From: Limanda limanda
Lineage: Eukaryota > Chordata > Actinopteri > Pleuronectiformes > Pleuronectidae
DNA: 64,000 nucleotides
Reading direction: 5' to 3'
Assembly (NCBI RefSeq): GCF_963576545.1
Contig: NW_026870445.1
Span: forward strand, 1-64,000
Every line of letters starts with the position of its first letter. Within the stretch, counting starts at the first letter, position 1. The notes under the pieces are model-generated. The model was not told where the DNA came from and ran no database searches. It worked only from the letters and a program-made list of their open reading frames with translations. Both the position numbers and the translations under genes were made by a program. Below are positions 52,801 to 64,000 of this stretch, piece by piece.

Positions 52801-55800
52801 GATGAAAGCACATAGGAGAAAGAGATATTCTTGAATAACTTTTTTTGTGAAGGTCGGAGAGACTTGGAAAGTGGTTGCATCTGGACTAATTTGGGTCCTG
52901 CGGATCGATTGGTACCATCCCCGAGCTTGTACGACCTTCGGAAGAGGTCGACCGACGAAATTCCCCCAAATCTGAGGAGATATTCTTGAATAACTTTTTT
53001 TGTGAAGGTCGGAGAGACTTGCAAGTAGGCTCTACCCCCACTAAATGGGGTTGCGCGCATCGATCGGTACCATTCTTGAGCTTCTCCGACTTTCGGAAGG
53101 GTTAGGGTTAGGGTTAGGGATGAAAGCACATAGGAGAAAGAGATATTCTTGAATAACTTTTTTTGTGAAGGTCGGAGAGACTTGCAAGTAGGCTCTACCC
53201 CCACTAAATGGGGTAGCGCGCATCGATCGGTACCATCCTTGAGCTTCTCCGACTTTCGGAAGGGTTAGGGTTAGGGATGAAAGCACATAGGAGAAAGAGA
53301 TATTCTTGAATAACTTTTTTTGTGAAGGTCGGAGAGACTTGAAAAGTGGTTGCATCTGGACTAATTTGGGTCCTGCGGATCGATTGGTACCATCCCCGAG
53401 CTTGTACGACCTTCGGAAGAGGTCGACCGACGAAATTCCCCCAAATCTGAGGAGATATTCTTGAATAACTTTTTTTGTGAAGGTCGGAGAGACTTGCAAG
53501 TAGGCTCTACCCCCACTAAATGGGGTTGCGCGCATCGATCAGTACCATCCTTGAGCTTCTCCGACTTTCGGAAGGGTTAGGGTTAGGGTTAGGGATGAAA
53601 GCACATAGGAGAAAGAGATATTCTTGAATAACTTTTTTTGTGAAGGTCGGAGAGACTTGGAAAGTGGTTGCATCTGGACTAATTTGGGTCCTGCGGATCG
53701 ATTGGTACCATCCCCGAGCTTGTACGACCTTCGGAAGAGGTCGACCGACGAAATTCCCCCAAATCTGAGGAGATATTCTTGAATAACTTTTTTTGTGAAG
53801 GTCGGAGAGACTTGCAAGTAGGCTCTACCCCCACTAAATGGGGTTGCGCGCATCGATCAGTACCATCCTTGAGCTTCTCCGACTTTCGGAAGGGTTAGGG
53901 TTAGGGTTAGGGATGAAAGCACATAGGAGAAAGAGATATTCTTGAATAACTTTTTTTGTGAAGGTCGGAGAGACTTGCAAGTAGGCTCTACCCCCACTAA
54001 ATGGGGTAGCGCGCATCGATCGGTACCATCCTTGAGCTTCTCCGACTTTCGGAAGGGTTAGGGTTAGGGTTAGGGATGAAAGCACATAGGAGAAAGAGAT
54101 ATTCTTGAATAACTTTTTTTGTGAAGGTCGGAGAGACTTGCAAGTAGGCTCTACCCCCACTAAATGGGGTAGCGCGCATCGATCGGTACCATCCTTGAGC
54201 TTCTCCGACTTTCGGAAGGGTTAGGGTTAGGGATGAAAGCACATAGGAGAAAGAGATATTCTTGAATAACTTTTTTTGTGAAGGTCGGAGAGACTTGCAA
54301 GTAGGCTCTACCCCCACTAAATGGGGTAGCGCGCATCGATCAGTACCATCCTTGAGCTTCTCCGACTTTCGGAAGGGTTAGGGTTAGGGTTAGGGATGAA
54401 AGCACATAGGAGAAAGAGATATTCTTGAATAACGTTTTTTGTGAAGGTCGGAGAGACTTGGAAAGTGGTTGCATCTGGACTAATTTGGGTCCTGCGGATC
54501 GATTGGTACCATCCCCGAGCTTGTACGACCTTCGGAAGAGGTCGACCGACGAAATTCCCCCAAATCTGAGGAGATATTCTTGAATAACTTTTTTTGTGAA
54601 GGTCGGAGAGACTTGCAAGTAGGCTCTACCCCCACTAAATGGGGTTGCGCGCATCGATCGGTACCATCCTTGAGCTTCTCCGACTTTCGGAAGGGTTAGG
54701 GTTAGGGTTAGGGATGAAAGCACATAGGAGAAAGAGATATTCTTGAATAACTTTTTTTGTGAAGGTCGGAGAGACTTGCAAGTAGGCTCTACCCCCACTA
54801 AATGGGGTAGCTCGCATCGATCGGTACCATCCTTGAGCTTCTCCGACTTTCGGAAGGGTTAGGGTTAGGGTTAGGGATGAAAGCACATAGGAGAAAGAGA
54901 TATTCTTGAATAACTTTTTTTGTGAAGGTCGGAGAGACTTGGAAAGTGGTTGCATCTGGACTAATTTGGGTCCTGCAGATCGATTGGTACCATCCCCGAG
55001 CTTGTACGACCTTCGGAAGAGGTCGACCGACGAAATTCCCCCAAATCTGAGGAGATATTCTTGAATAACTTTTTTTGTGAAGGTCGGAGAGACTTGCAAG
55101 TAGGCTCTACCCCCACTAAATGGGGTTGCGCGCATCGATCAGTACCATCCTTGAGCTTCTCCGACTTTCGGAAGGGTTAGGGTTAGGGTTAGGGATGAAA
55201 GCACATAGGAGAAAGAGATATTCTTGAATAACTTTTTTTGTGAAGGTCGGAGAGACTTGGAAAGTGGTTGCATCTGGACTAATTTGGGTCCTGCGGATCG
55301 ATTGGTACCATCCCCGAGCTTGTACGACCTTCGGAAGAGGTCGACCGACGAAATTCCCCCAAATCTGAGGAGATATTCTTGAATAACTTTTTTTGTGAAG
55401 GTCGGAGAGACTTGCAAGTAGGCTCTACCCCCACTAAATGGGGTTGCGCGCATCGATCAGTACCATCCTTGAGCTTCTCCGACTTTCGGAAGGGTTAGGG
55501 TTAGGGTTAGGGATGAAAGCACATAGGAGAAAGAGATATTCTTGAATAACTTTTTTTGTGAAGGTCGGAGAGACTTGCAAGTAGGCTCTACCCCCACTAA
55601 ATGGGGTAGCGCGCATCGATCGGTACCATCCTTGAGCTTCTCCGACTTTCGGAAGGGTTAGGGTTAGGGATGAAAGCACATAGGAGAAAGAGATATTCTT
55701 GAATAACTTTTTTTGTGAAGGTCGGAGAGACTTGCAAGTAGGCTCTACCCCACTAAATGGGGTAGCGCGCATCGATCGGTACCATCCTTGAGCTTCTCCG

Positions 55801-58800
55801 ACTTTCGGAAGGGTTAGGGTTAGGGTTAGGGATGAAAGCACATAGGAGAAAGAGATATTCTTGAATAACTTTTTTTGTGAAGGTCGGAGAGACTTGCAAG
55901 TAGGCTCTACCCCCACTAAATGGGGTAGCGCGCATCGATCGGTACCATCCTTGAGCTTCTCCGACTTTCGGAAGGGTTAGGGTTAGGGTTAGGGATGAAA
56001 GCACATAGGAGAAAGAGATATTCTTGAATAACTTTTTTTGTGAAGGTCGGAGAGACTTGGAAAGTGGTTGCATCTGGACTAATTTGGGTCCTGCAGATCG
56101 ATTGGTACCATCCCCGAGCTTGTACGACCTTCGGAAGAGGTCGACCGACGAAATTCCCCCAAATCTGAGGAGATATTCTTGAATAACTTTTTTTGTGAAG
56201 GTCGGATAGACTTGCAAGTAGGCTCTACCCCCACTAAATGGGGTTGCGCGCATCGATCAGTACCATCCTTGAGCTTCTCCGACTTTCGGAAGGGTTAGGG
56301 TTAGGGTTAGGGATGAAAGCACATAGGAGAAAGAGATATTCTTGAATAACTTTTTTTGTGAAGGTCGGAGAGACTTGGAAAGTGGTTGCATCTGGACTAA
56401 TTTGGGTCCTGCGGATCGATTGGTACCATCCCCGAGCTTGTACGACCTTCGGAAGAGGTCGACCGACGAAATTCCCCCAAATCTGAGGAGATATTCTTGA
56501 ATAACTTTTTTTGTGAAGGTCGGAGAGACTTGCAAGTAGGCTCTACCCCCACTAAATGGGGTTGCGCGCATCGATCAGTACCATCCTTGAGCTTTTCCGA
56601 CTTTCGGAAGGGTTAGGGTTAGGGTTAGGGATGAAAGCACATAGGAGAAAGAGATATTCTTGAATAACTTTTTTTGTGAAGGTCGGAGAGACTTGCAAGT
56701 AGGCTCTACCCCCACTAAATGGGGTAGCGCGCATCGATCGGTACCATCCTTGAGCTTCTCCGACTTTCGGAAGGGTTAGGGTTAGGGTTAGGGATGAAAG
56801 CACATAGGAGAAAGAGATATTCTTGAATAACTTTTTTTGTGAAGGTCGGAGAGACTTGCAAGTAGGCTCTACCCCCACTAAATGGGGTAGCGAGCATCGA
56901 TCGGTACCATCCTTGAGCTTCTCCGACTTTCGGAAGGGTTAGGGTTAGGGTTAGGGATGAAAGCACATAGGAGAAAGAGATATTCTTGAATAACTTTTTT
57001 TGTGAAGGTCGGAGAGACTTGGAAAGTGGTTGCATCTGGACTAATTTGGGTCCTGCGGATCGATTGGTACCATCCCCGAGCTTGTACGACCTTCGGAAGA
57101 GGTCGACCGACGAAATTCCCCCAAATCTGAGGAGATATTCTTGAATAACTTTTTTTGTGAAGGTCGGAGAGACTTGCAAGTAGGCTCTACCCCCACTAAA
57201 TGGGGTTGCGCGCATCGATCGGTACCATCCTTGAGCTTCTCCGACTTTCGGAAGGGTTAGGGTTAGGGTTAGGGATGAAAGCACATAGGAGAAAGAGATA
57301 TTCTTGAATAACTTTTTTTGTGAAGGTCGGAGAGACTTGCAAGTAGGCTCTACCCCCACTAAATGGGGTAGCGCGCATCGATCGGTACCATCCTTGAGCT
57401 TCTCCGACTTTCGGAAGGGTTAGGGTTAGGGTTAGGGATGAAAGCACATAGGAGAAAGAGATATTCTTGAATAACTTTTTTTGTGAAGGTCGGAGAGACT
57501 TGGAAAGTGGTTGCATCTGGACTAATTTGGGTCCTGCGGATCGATTGGTACCATCCCCGAGCTTGTACGACCTTCGGAAGAGGTCGACCGACGAAATTCC
57601 CCCAAATCTGAGGAGATATTCTTGAATAACTTTTTTTGTGAAGGTCGGAGAGACTTGCAAGTAGGCTCTACCCCCACTAAATGGGGTTGCGCGCATCGAT
57701 CAGTACCATCCTTGAGCTTCTCCGACTTTCGGAAGGGTTAGGGTTAGGGTTAGGGATGAAAGCACATAGGAGAAAGAGATATTCTTGAATAACTTTTTTT
57801 GTGAAGGTCGGAGAGACTTGCAAGTAGGCTCTACCCCCACTAAATGGGGTAGCGCGCATCGATCGGTACCATCCTTGAGCTTCTCCGACTTTCGGAAGGG
57901 TTAGGGTTAGGGTTAGGGATGAAAGCACATAGGAGAAAGAGATATTCTTGAATAACTTTTTTTTGAAGGTCGGAGAGACTTGGAAAGTGGTTGCATCTGG
58001 ACTAATTTGGGTCCTGCGGATCGATTGGTACCATCCCCGAGCTTGTACGACCTTCGGAAGAGGTCGACCGACGAAATTCCCCCAAATCTGAGGAGATATT
58101 CTTGAATAACTTTTTTTGTGAAGGTCGGAGAGACTTGCAAGTAGGCTCTACCCCCACTAAATGGGGTTGCGCGCATCGATCGGTACCATCCTTGAGCTTC
58201 TCCGACTTTCGGAAGGGTTAGGGTTAGGGTTAGGGATGAAAGCACATAGGAGAAAGAGATATTCTTGAATAACTTTTTTTGTGAAGGTCGGAGAGACTTG
58301 CAAGTAGGCTCTACCCCCACTAAATGGGGTAGCGCGCATCGATCGGTACTATCCTTGAGCTTCTCCGACTTTCGGAAGGGTTAGGGTTAGGGTTAGGGAT
58401 GAAAGCACATAGGAGAAAGAGATATTCTTGAATAACTTTTTTTGTGAAGGTCGGAGAGACTTGGAAAGTGGTTGCATCTGGACTAATTTGGGTCCTGCGG
58501 ATCGATTGGTACCATCCCCGAGCTTGTACGACCTTCGGAAGAGGTCGACCGACGAAATTCCCCCAAATCTGAGGAGATATTCTTGAATAACTTTTTTTGT
58601 GAAGGTCGGAGAGACTTGCAAGTAGGCTCTACCCCCACTAAATGGGGTTGCGCGCATCGATCAGTACCATCTTTGAGCTTCTCCGACTTTCGGAAGGGTT
58701 AGGGTTAGGGTTAGGGATGAAAGCACATAGGAGAAAGAGATATTCTTGAATAACTTTTTTTGTGAAGGTCGGAGAGACTTGCAAGTAGGCTCTACCCCCA

Positions 58801-61800
58801 CTAAATGGGGTAGCGCGCATCGATCGGTACCATCCTTGAGCTTCTCCGACTTTCGGAAGGGTTAGGGTTAGGGTTAGGGATGAAAGCACATAGGAGAAAG
58901 AGATATTCTTGAATAACTTTTTTTTGAAGGTCGGAGAGACTTGGAAAGTGGTTGCATCTGGACTAATTTGGGTCCTGCGGATCGATTGGTACCATCCCCG
59001 AGCTTGTACGACCTTCGGAAGAGGTCGACCGACGAAATTCCCCCAAATCTGAGGAGATATTCTTGAATAACTTTTTTTGTGAAGGTCGGAGAGACTTGCA
59101 AGTAGGCTCTACCCCCACTAAATGGGGTTGCGCGCATCGATCGGTACCATCCTTGAGCTTCTCCGACTTTCGGAAGGGTTAGGGTTAGGGTTAGGGATGA
59201 AAGCACATAGGAGAAAGAGATATTCTTGAATAACTTTTTTTGTGAAGGTCGGAAAGACTTGCAAGTAGGCTCTACCCCCACTAAATGGGGTAGCGCGCAT
59301 CGATCGGTACCATCCTTGAGCTTCTCCGACTTTCGGAAGGGTTAGGGTTAGGGTTAGGGATGAAAGCACATAGGAGAAAGAGATATTCTTGAATAACTTT
59401 TTTTGTGAAGGTCGGAGAGACTTGAAAAGTGGTTGCATCTGGACTAATTTGGGTCCTGCGGATCGATTGGTACCATCCCCGAGCTTGTACGACCTTCGGA
59501 AGAGGTCGACCGACGAAATTCCCCCAAATCTGAGGAGATATTCTTGAATAACTTTTTTTGTGAAGGTCGGAGAGACTTGCAAGTAGGCTCTACCCCCACT
59601 AAATGGGGTAGCGCGCATCGATCGGTACCATCCTTGAGCTTCTCCGACTTTCGGAAGGGTTAGGGTTAGGGTTAGGGATGAAAGCACATAGGAGAAAGAG
59701 ATATTCTTGAATAACTTTTTTTGTGAAGGTCGGAGAGACTTGCAAGTAGGCTCTACCCCCACTAAATGGGGTAGCGCGCATCGATCGGTACCATCCTTGA
59801 GCTTCTCCGACTTTCGGAAGGGTTAGGGTTAGGGATGAAAGCACATAGGAGAAAGAGATATTCTTGAATAACTTTTTTTGTGAAGGTCGGAGAGACTTGA
59901 AAAGTGGTTGCATCTGGACTAATTTGGGTCCTGCGGATCGATTGGTACCATCCCCGAGCTTGTACGACCTTCGGAAGAGGTCGACCGACGAAATTCCCCC
60001 AAATCTGAGGAGATATTCTTGAATAACTTTTTTTGTGAAGGTCGGAGAGACTTGCAAGTAGGCTCTACCCCCACTAAATGGGGTTGCGCGCATCGATCAG
60101 TACCATCCTTGAGCTTCTCCGACTTTCGGAAGGGTTAGGGTTAGGGTTAGGGATGAAAGCACATAGGAGAAAGAGATATTCTTGAATAACTTTTTTTGTG
60201 AAGGTCGGAGAGACTTGGAAAGTGGTTGCATCTGGACTAATTTGGGTCCTGCGGATCGATTGGTACCATCCCCGAGCTTGTACGACCTTCGGAAGAGGTC
60301 GACCGACGAAATTCCCCCAAATCTGAGGAGATATTCTTGAATAACTTTTTTTGTGAAGGTCGGAGAGACTTGCAAGTAGGCTCTACCCCCACTAAATGGG
60401 GTAGCGCGCATCGATCGGTACCATCCTTGAGCTTCTCCGACTTTCGGAAGGGTTAGGGTTAGGGTTAGGGATGAAAGCACATAGGAGAAAGAGATATTCT
60501 TGAATAACTTTTTTTGTGAAGGTCGGAGAGACTTGCAAGTAGGCTCTACCCCCACTAAATGGGGTAGCGCGCATCGATCGGTACCATCCTTGAGCTTCTC
60601 CGACTTTCGGAAGGGTTAGGGTTAGGGTTAGGGATGAAAGCACGTAGGAGAAAGAGATATTCTTGAATAACTTTTTTTGTGAAGGTCGGAGAGACTTGAA
60701 AAGTGGTTGCATCTGGACTAATTTGGGTCCTGCGGATCGATTGGTACCATCCCCGAGCTTGTACGACCTTCGGAAGAGGTCGACCGACGAAATTCCCCCA
60801 AATCTGAGGAGATATTCTTGAATAACTTTTTTTGTGAAGGTCGGAGAGACTTGCAAGTAGGCTCTACCCCCACTAAATGGGGTTGCGCGCATCGATCAGT
60901 ACCATCCTTGAGCTTCTCCGACTTTCGGAAGGGTTAGGGTTAGGGTTAGGGATGAAAGCACATAGGAGAAAGAGATATTCTTGAATAACTTTTTTTGTGA
61001 AGGTCGGAGAGACTTGGAAAGTGGTTGCATCTGGACTAATTTGGGTCCTGCGGATCGATTGGTACCATCCCCGAGCTTGTACGACCTTCGGAAGAGGTCG
61101 ACCGACGAAATTCCCCCAAATCTGAGGAGATATTCTTGAATAACTTTTTTTGTGAAGGTCGGAGAGACTTGCAAGTAGGCTCTACCCCCACTAAATGGGG
61201 TAGCGCGCATCGATCGGTACCATCCTTGAGCTTCTCCGACTTTCGGAAGGGTTAGGGTTAGGGTTAGGGATGAAAGCACATAGGAGAAAGAGATATTCTT
61301 GAATAACTTTTTTTGTGAAGGTCGGAGAGACTTGCAAGTAGGCTCTACCCCCACTAAATGGGGTAGCGCGCATCGATCGGTACCATCCTTGAGCTTCTCC
61401 GACTTTCGGAAGGGTTAGGGTTAGGGTTAGGGATGAAAGCACATAGGAGAAAGAGATATTCTTGAATAACTTTTTTTGTGAAGGTCGGAGAGACTTGCAA
61501 GTAGGCTCTACCCCCACTAAATGGGGTAGCGCGCATCGATCGGTACCATCCTTGAGCTTCTCCGACTTTCGGAAGGGTTAGGGTTAGGGATGAAAGCACA
61601 TAGGAGAAAGAGATATTCTTGAATAACTTTTTTTGTGAAGGTCGGAGAGACTTGCAAGTAGGCTCTACCCCCACTAAATGGGGTTGCGCGCATCGATCGG
61701 TACCATCTTTGAGCTTCTCCGACTTTCGGAAGGGTTAGGGTTAGGGTTAGGGATGAAAGCACATAGGAGAAAGAGATATTCTTGAATAACTTTTTTTGTG

Positions 61801-63809
61801 AAGGTCGGAGAGACTTGCAAGTAGGCTCTACCCCCACTAAATGGGGTAGCGCGCATCGATCGGTACCATCCTTGAGCTTCTCCGACTTTCGGAAGGGTTA
61901 GGGTTAGGGTTAGGGATGAAAGCACATAGGAGAAAGAGATATTCTTGAATAACTTTTTTTGTGAAGGTCGGAGAGACTTGGAAAGTGGTTGCATCTGGAC
62001 TAATTTGGGTCCTGCAGATCGATTGGTACCATCCCCGAGCTTGTACGACCTTCGGAAGAGGTCGACCGACGAAATTCCCCCAAATCTGAGGAGATATTCT
62101 TGAATAACTTTTTTTGTGAAGGTCGGAGAGACTTGCAAGTAGGCTCTACCCCCACTAAATGGGGTTGCGCGCATCGATCAGTACCATCCTTGAGCTTCTC
62201 CGACTTTCGGAAGGGTTAGGGTTAGGGTTAGGGATGAAAGCACATAGGAGAAAGAGATATTCTTGAATAACTTTTTTTGTGAAGGTCGGAGAGACTTGGA
62301 AAGTGGTTGCATCTGGACTAATTTGGGTCCTGCGGATCGATTGGTACCATCCCCGAGCTTGTACGACCTTCGGAAGAGGTCGACCGACGAAATTCCCCCA
62401 AATCTGAGGAGATATTCTTGAATAACTTTTTTTGTGAAGGTCGGAGAGACTTGCAAGTAGGCTCTACCCCCACTAAATGGGGTTGCGCGCATCGATCAGT
62501 ACCATCCTTCAGCTTCTCCGACTTTCGGAAGGGTTAGGGTTAGGGTTAGGGATGAAAGCACATAGGAGAAAGAGATATTCTTGAATAACTTTTTTTGTGA
62601 AGGTCGGAGAGACTTGCAAGTAGGCTCTACCCCCACTAAATGGGGTAGCGCGCATCGATCGGTACCATCCTTGAGCTTCTCCGACTTTCGGAAGGGTTAG
62701 GGTTAGGGTTAGGGATGAAAGCACATAGGAGAAAGAGATATTCTTGAATAACTTTTTTTGTGAAGGTCGGAGAGACTTGCAAGTAGGCTCTACCCCCACT
62801 AAATGGGGTAGCGCGCATCGATCGGTACCATCCTTGAGCTTCTCCGACTTTCGGAAGGGTTAGGGTTAGGGTTAGGGATGAAAGCACATAGGAGAAAGAG
62901 ATATTCTTGAATAACTTTTTTTGTGAAGGTCGGAGAGACTTGCAAGTAGGCTCTACCCCCACTAAATGGGGTAGCGCACATCGATCGGTACCATCTTTGA
63001 GCTTCTCCGACTTTCGGAAGGGTTAGGGTTAGGGTTAGGGATGAAAGCACATAGGAGAAAGAGATATTCTTGAATAACTTTTTTTGTGAAGGTCGGAGAG
63101 ACTTGGAAAGTGGTTGCATCTGGACTAATTTGGGTCCTGCGGATCGATTGGTACCATCCCCGAGCTTGTACGACCTTCGGAAGAGGTCGACCGACGAAAT
63201 TCCCCCAAATCTGAGGAGATATTCTTGAATAACTTTTTTTGTGAAGGTCGGAGAGACTTGCAAGTAGGCTCTACCCCCACTAAATGGGGTAGCGCGCATC
63301 GATCGGTACCATCCTTGAGCTTCTCCGACTTTCGGAAGGGTTAGGGTTAGGGTTAGGGATGAAAGCACATAGGAGAAAGAGATATTCTTGAATAACTTTT
63401 TTTGTGAAGGTCGGAGAGACTTGGAAAGTGGTTGCATCTGGACTAATTTGGGTCCTGCGGATCGATTGGTACCATCCCCGAGCTTGTACGACCTTCGGAA
63501 GAGGTCGACCGACGAAATTCCCCCAAATCTGAGGAGATATTCTTGAATAACTTTTTTTGTGAAGGTCGGAGAGACTTGCAAGTAGGCTCTACCCCCACTA
63601 AATGGGGTTGCGCGCATCGATCAGTACCATCTTTGAGCTTCTCCGACTTTCGGAAGGGTTAGGGTTAGGGTTAGGGATGAAAGCACATAGGAGAAAGAGA
63701 TATTCTTGAATAACTTTTTTTGTGAAGGTCGGAGAGACTTGCAAGTAGGCTCTACCCCCACTAAATGGGGTAGCGCGCATCGATCTGTACCATCCTTGAG
63801 CTTCTCCGA

Positions 63810-64000
63810 CTTTCGGAAGGGTTAGGGTTAGGGTTAGGGATGAAAGCACATAGGAGAAAGAGATATTCTTGAATAACTTTTTTTTGAAGGTCGGAGAGAC
63901 TTGGAAAGTGGTTGCATCTGGACTAATTTGGGTCCTGCGGATCGATTGGTACCATCCCCGAGCTTGTACGACCTTCGGAAGAGGTCGACCGACGAAATTC
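63810..64000 (+). repeat. L unit truncated by window edge
   Basis: The last unit starts normally, lacks GT after its T-tract like the units at 57889 and 58850, enters R2 and ends within L2 at the window boundary. The array clearly continues to the right. Confidence 0.95.

Larger units (their letters stand above)
1..64000 (+). repeat. TTAGGG-bearing satellite array, whole window
   Basis: The window is a head-to-tail array of 163 bp (S) and 318 bp (L) units, all in one orientation. Counting unit starts at CTTTCGGAAGGG gives 144 S, 127 complete L, one hybrid (49736) and one truncated L (63810). Lengths sum exactly to the coordinates after recorded indels. L splits into a 163 bp and a 155 bp subunit, so about 400 nucleosome-sized subunits are present. 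Every subunit carries the same block with AGATATTC, a T7 tract and GGTCGGAGAGACTTG. No unique DNA interrupts the array and neither end of it is reached. Satellites of this size commonly form heterochromatin at subtelomeres or centromeres; that placement is inference. No tRNA, rRNA, transposase-like or other gene sequence was seen. Confidence 0.99.
48935..64000 (+). repeat. Right part of array, mixed higher-order
   Basis: Unit order after the first L S3 is hybrid, then L S L2 S3 L2 S L S L S L2 S3 L S L2 S3 L2 S2, then L-S alternating from 56927 to 59648, then L2 S L2 S4 L2 S3 L2 S and a cut L. The L unit lacking GT after the T-tract recurs at 51811, 57889, 58850 and 63810 (also 46694 before). 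CTGCAGATC L units occur at 48935, 54847, 55965 and 61886. These link this part to a higher-order family of several kilobases that I could not resolve completely. Confidence 0.82.

Noticed and set aside
1..64000. CRISPR array
   Set aside because: There are no short repeats alternating with unique spacers; all intervening sequence is itself repeated, with 163/318 bp periods.

Overview
The whole 64 kb window is one uninterrupted tandem satellite array. I find no protein-coding gene, RNA gene, transposon, CRISPR array or unique sequence. Every base belongs to one of two head-to-tail units, all in the same orientation. The short unit S is 163 bp. The long unit L is 318 bp, which is S with an extra 155 bp cassette. 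Walking the array by the anchor CTTTCGGAAGGG, I count 144 S units, 127 complete L units, one hybrid unit at 49736 and one L unit cut by the right edge. Summed lengths agree with the coordinates at every 10 kb checkpoint.

Each S or L unit starts with a short telomere-type block, normally G3(TTAG3)3 on the + strand. This 21 nt block has four G-tracts with TTA loops. It points to a eukaryote with TTAGGG-type telomeres (vertebrates, many other animals, many fungi, some protists and algae, a few plant lineages). It argues against the usual plant TTTAGGG type. I cannot name the species. The array could be subtelomeric, pericentromeric or centromeric. All G-rich strands lie on +, so if it is subtelomeric the chromosome end would lie to the right. 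Many unit variants are CpG to TpG or CpA changes, which suggests CpG methylation.

Layout (run-length notation, S short, L long): 1-4652, a left part with many single-base homopolymer changes; 4653-13970, higher-order repeats of about 1.0-2.25 kb led by an S unit with the CTTTACC variant; 13971-25353, three higher-order copies (3536, 3842, 4005 bp) sharing an exact-length 1449 bp core; 25354-26778, a short transition; 26779-45093, six higher-order copies of roughly 2.2-3.8 kb, differing by whole S and L modules; 45094-48934, a simple S-L alternation (eight copies of about 481 bp); 48935-64000, mixed order with an L unit lacking GT after the T-tract recurring every 1-6 kb. All length changes between higher-order copies are sums of 163, 318 and 6 bp, as expected for unequal exchange in register.

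The many open frames on the minus strand (up to 318 codons) are a by-product of the repeat. L is 106 codons long and keeps frame. S shifts frame by one. A single G/A polymorphism opens or closes the frame. They should not be annotated as genes.
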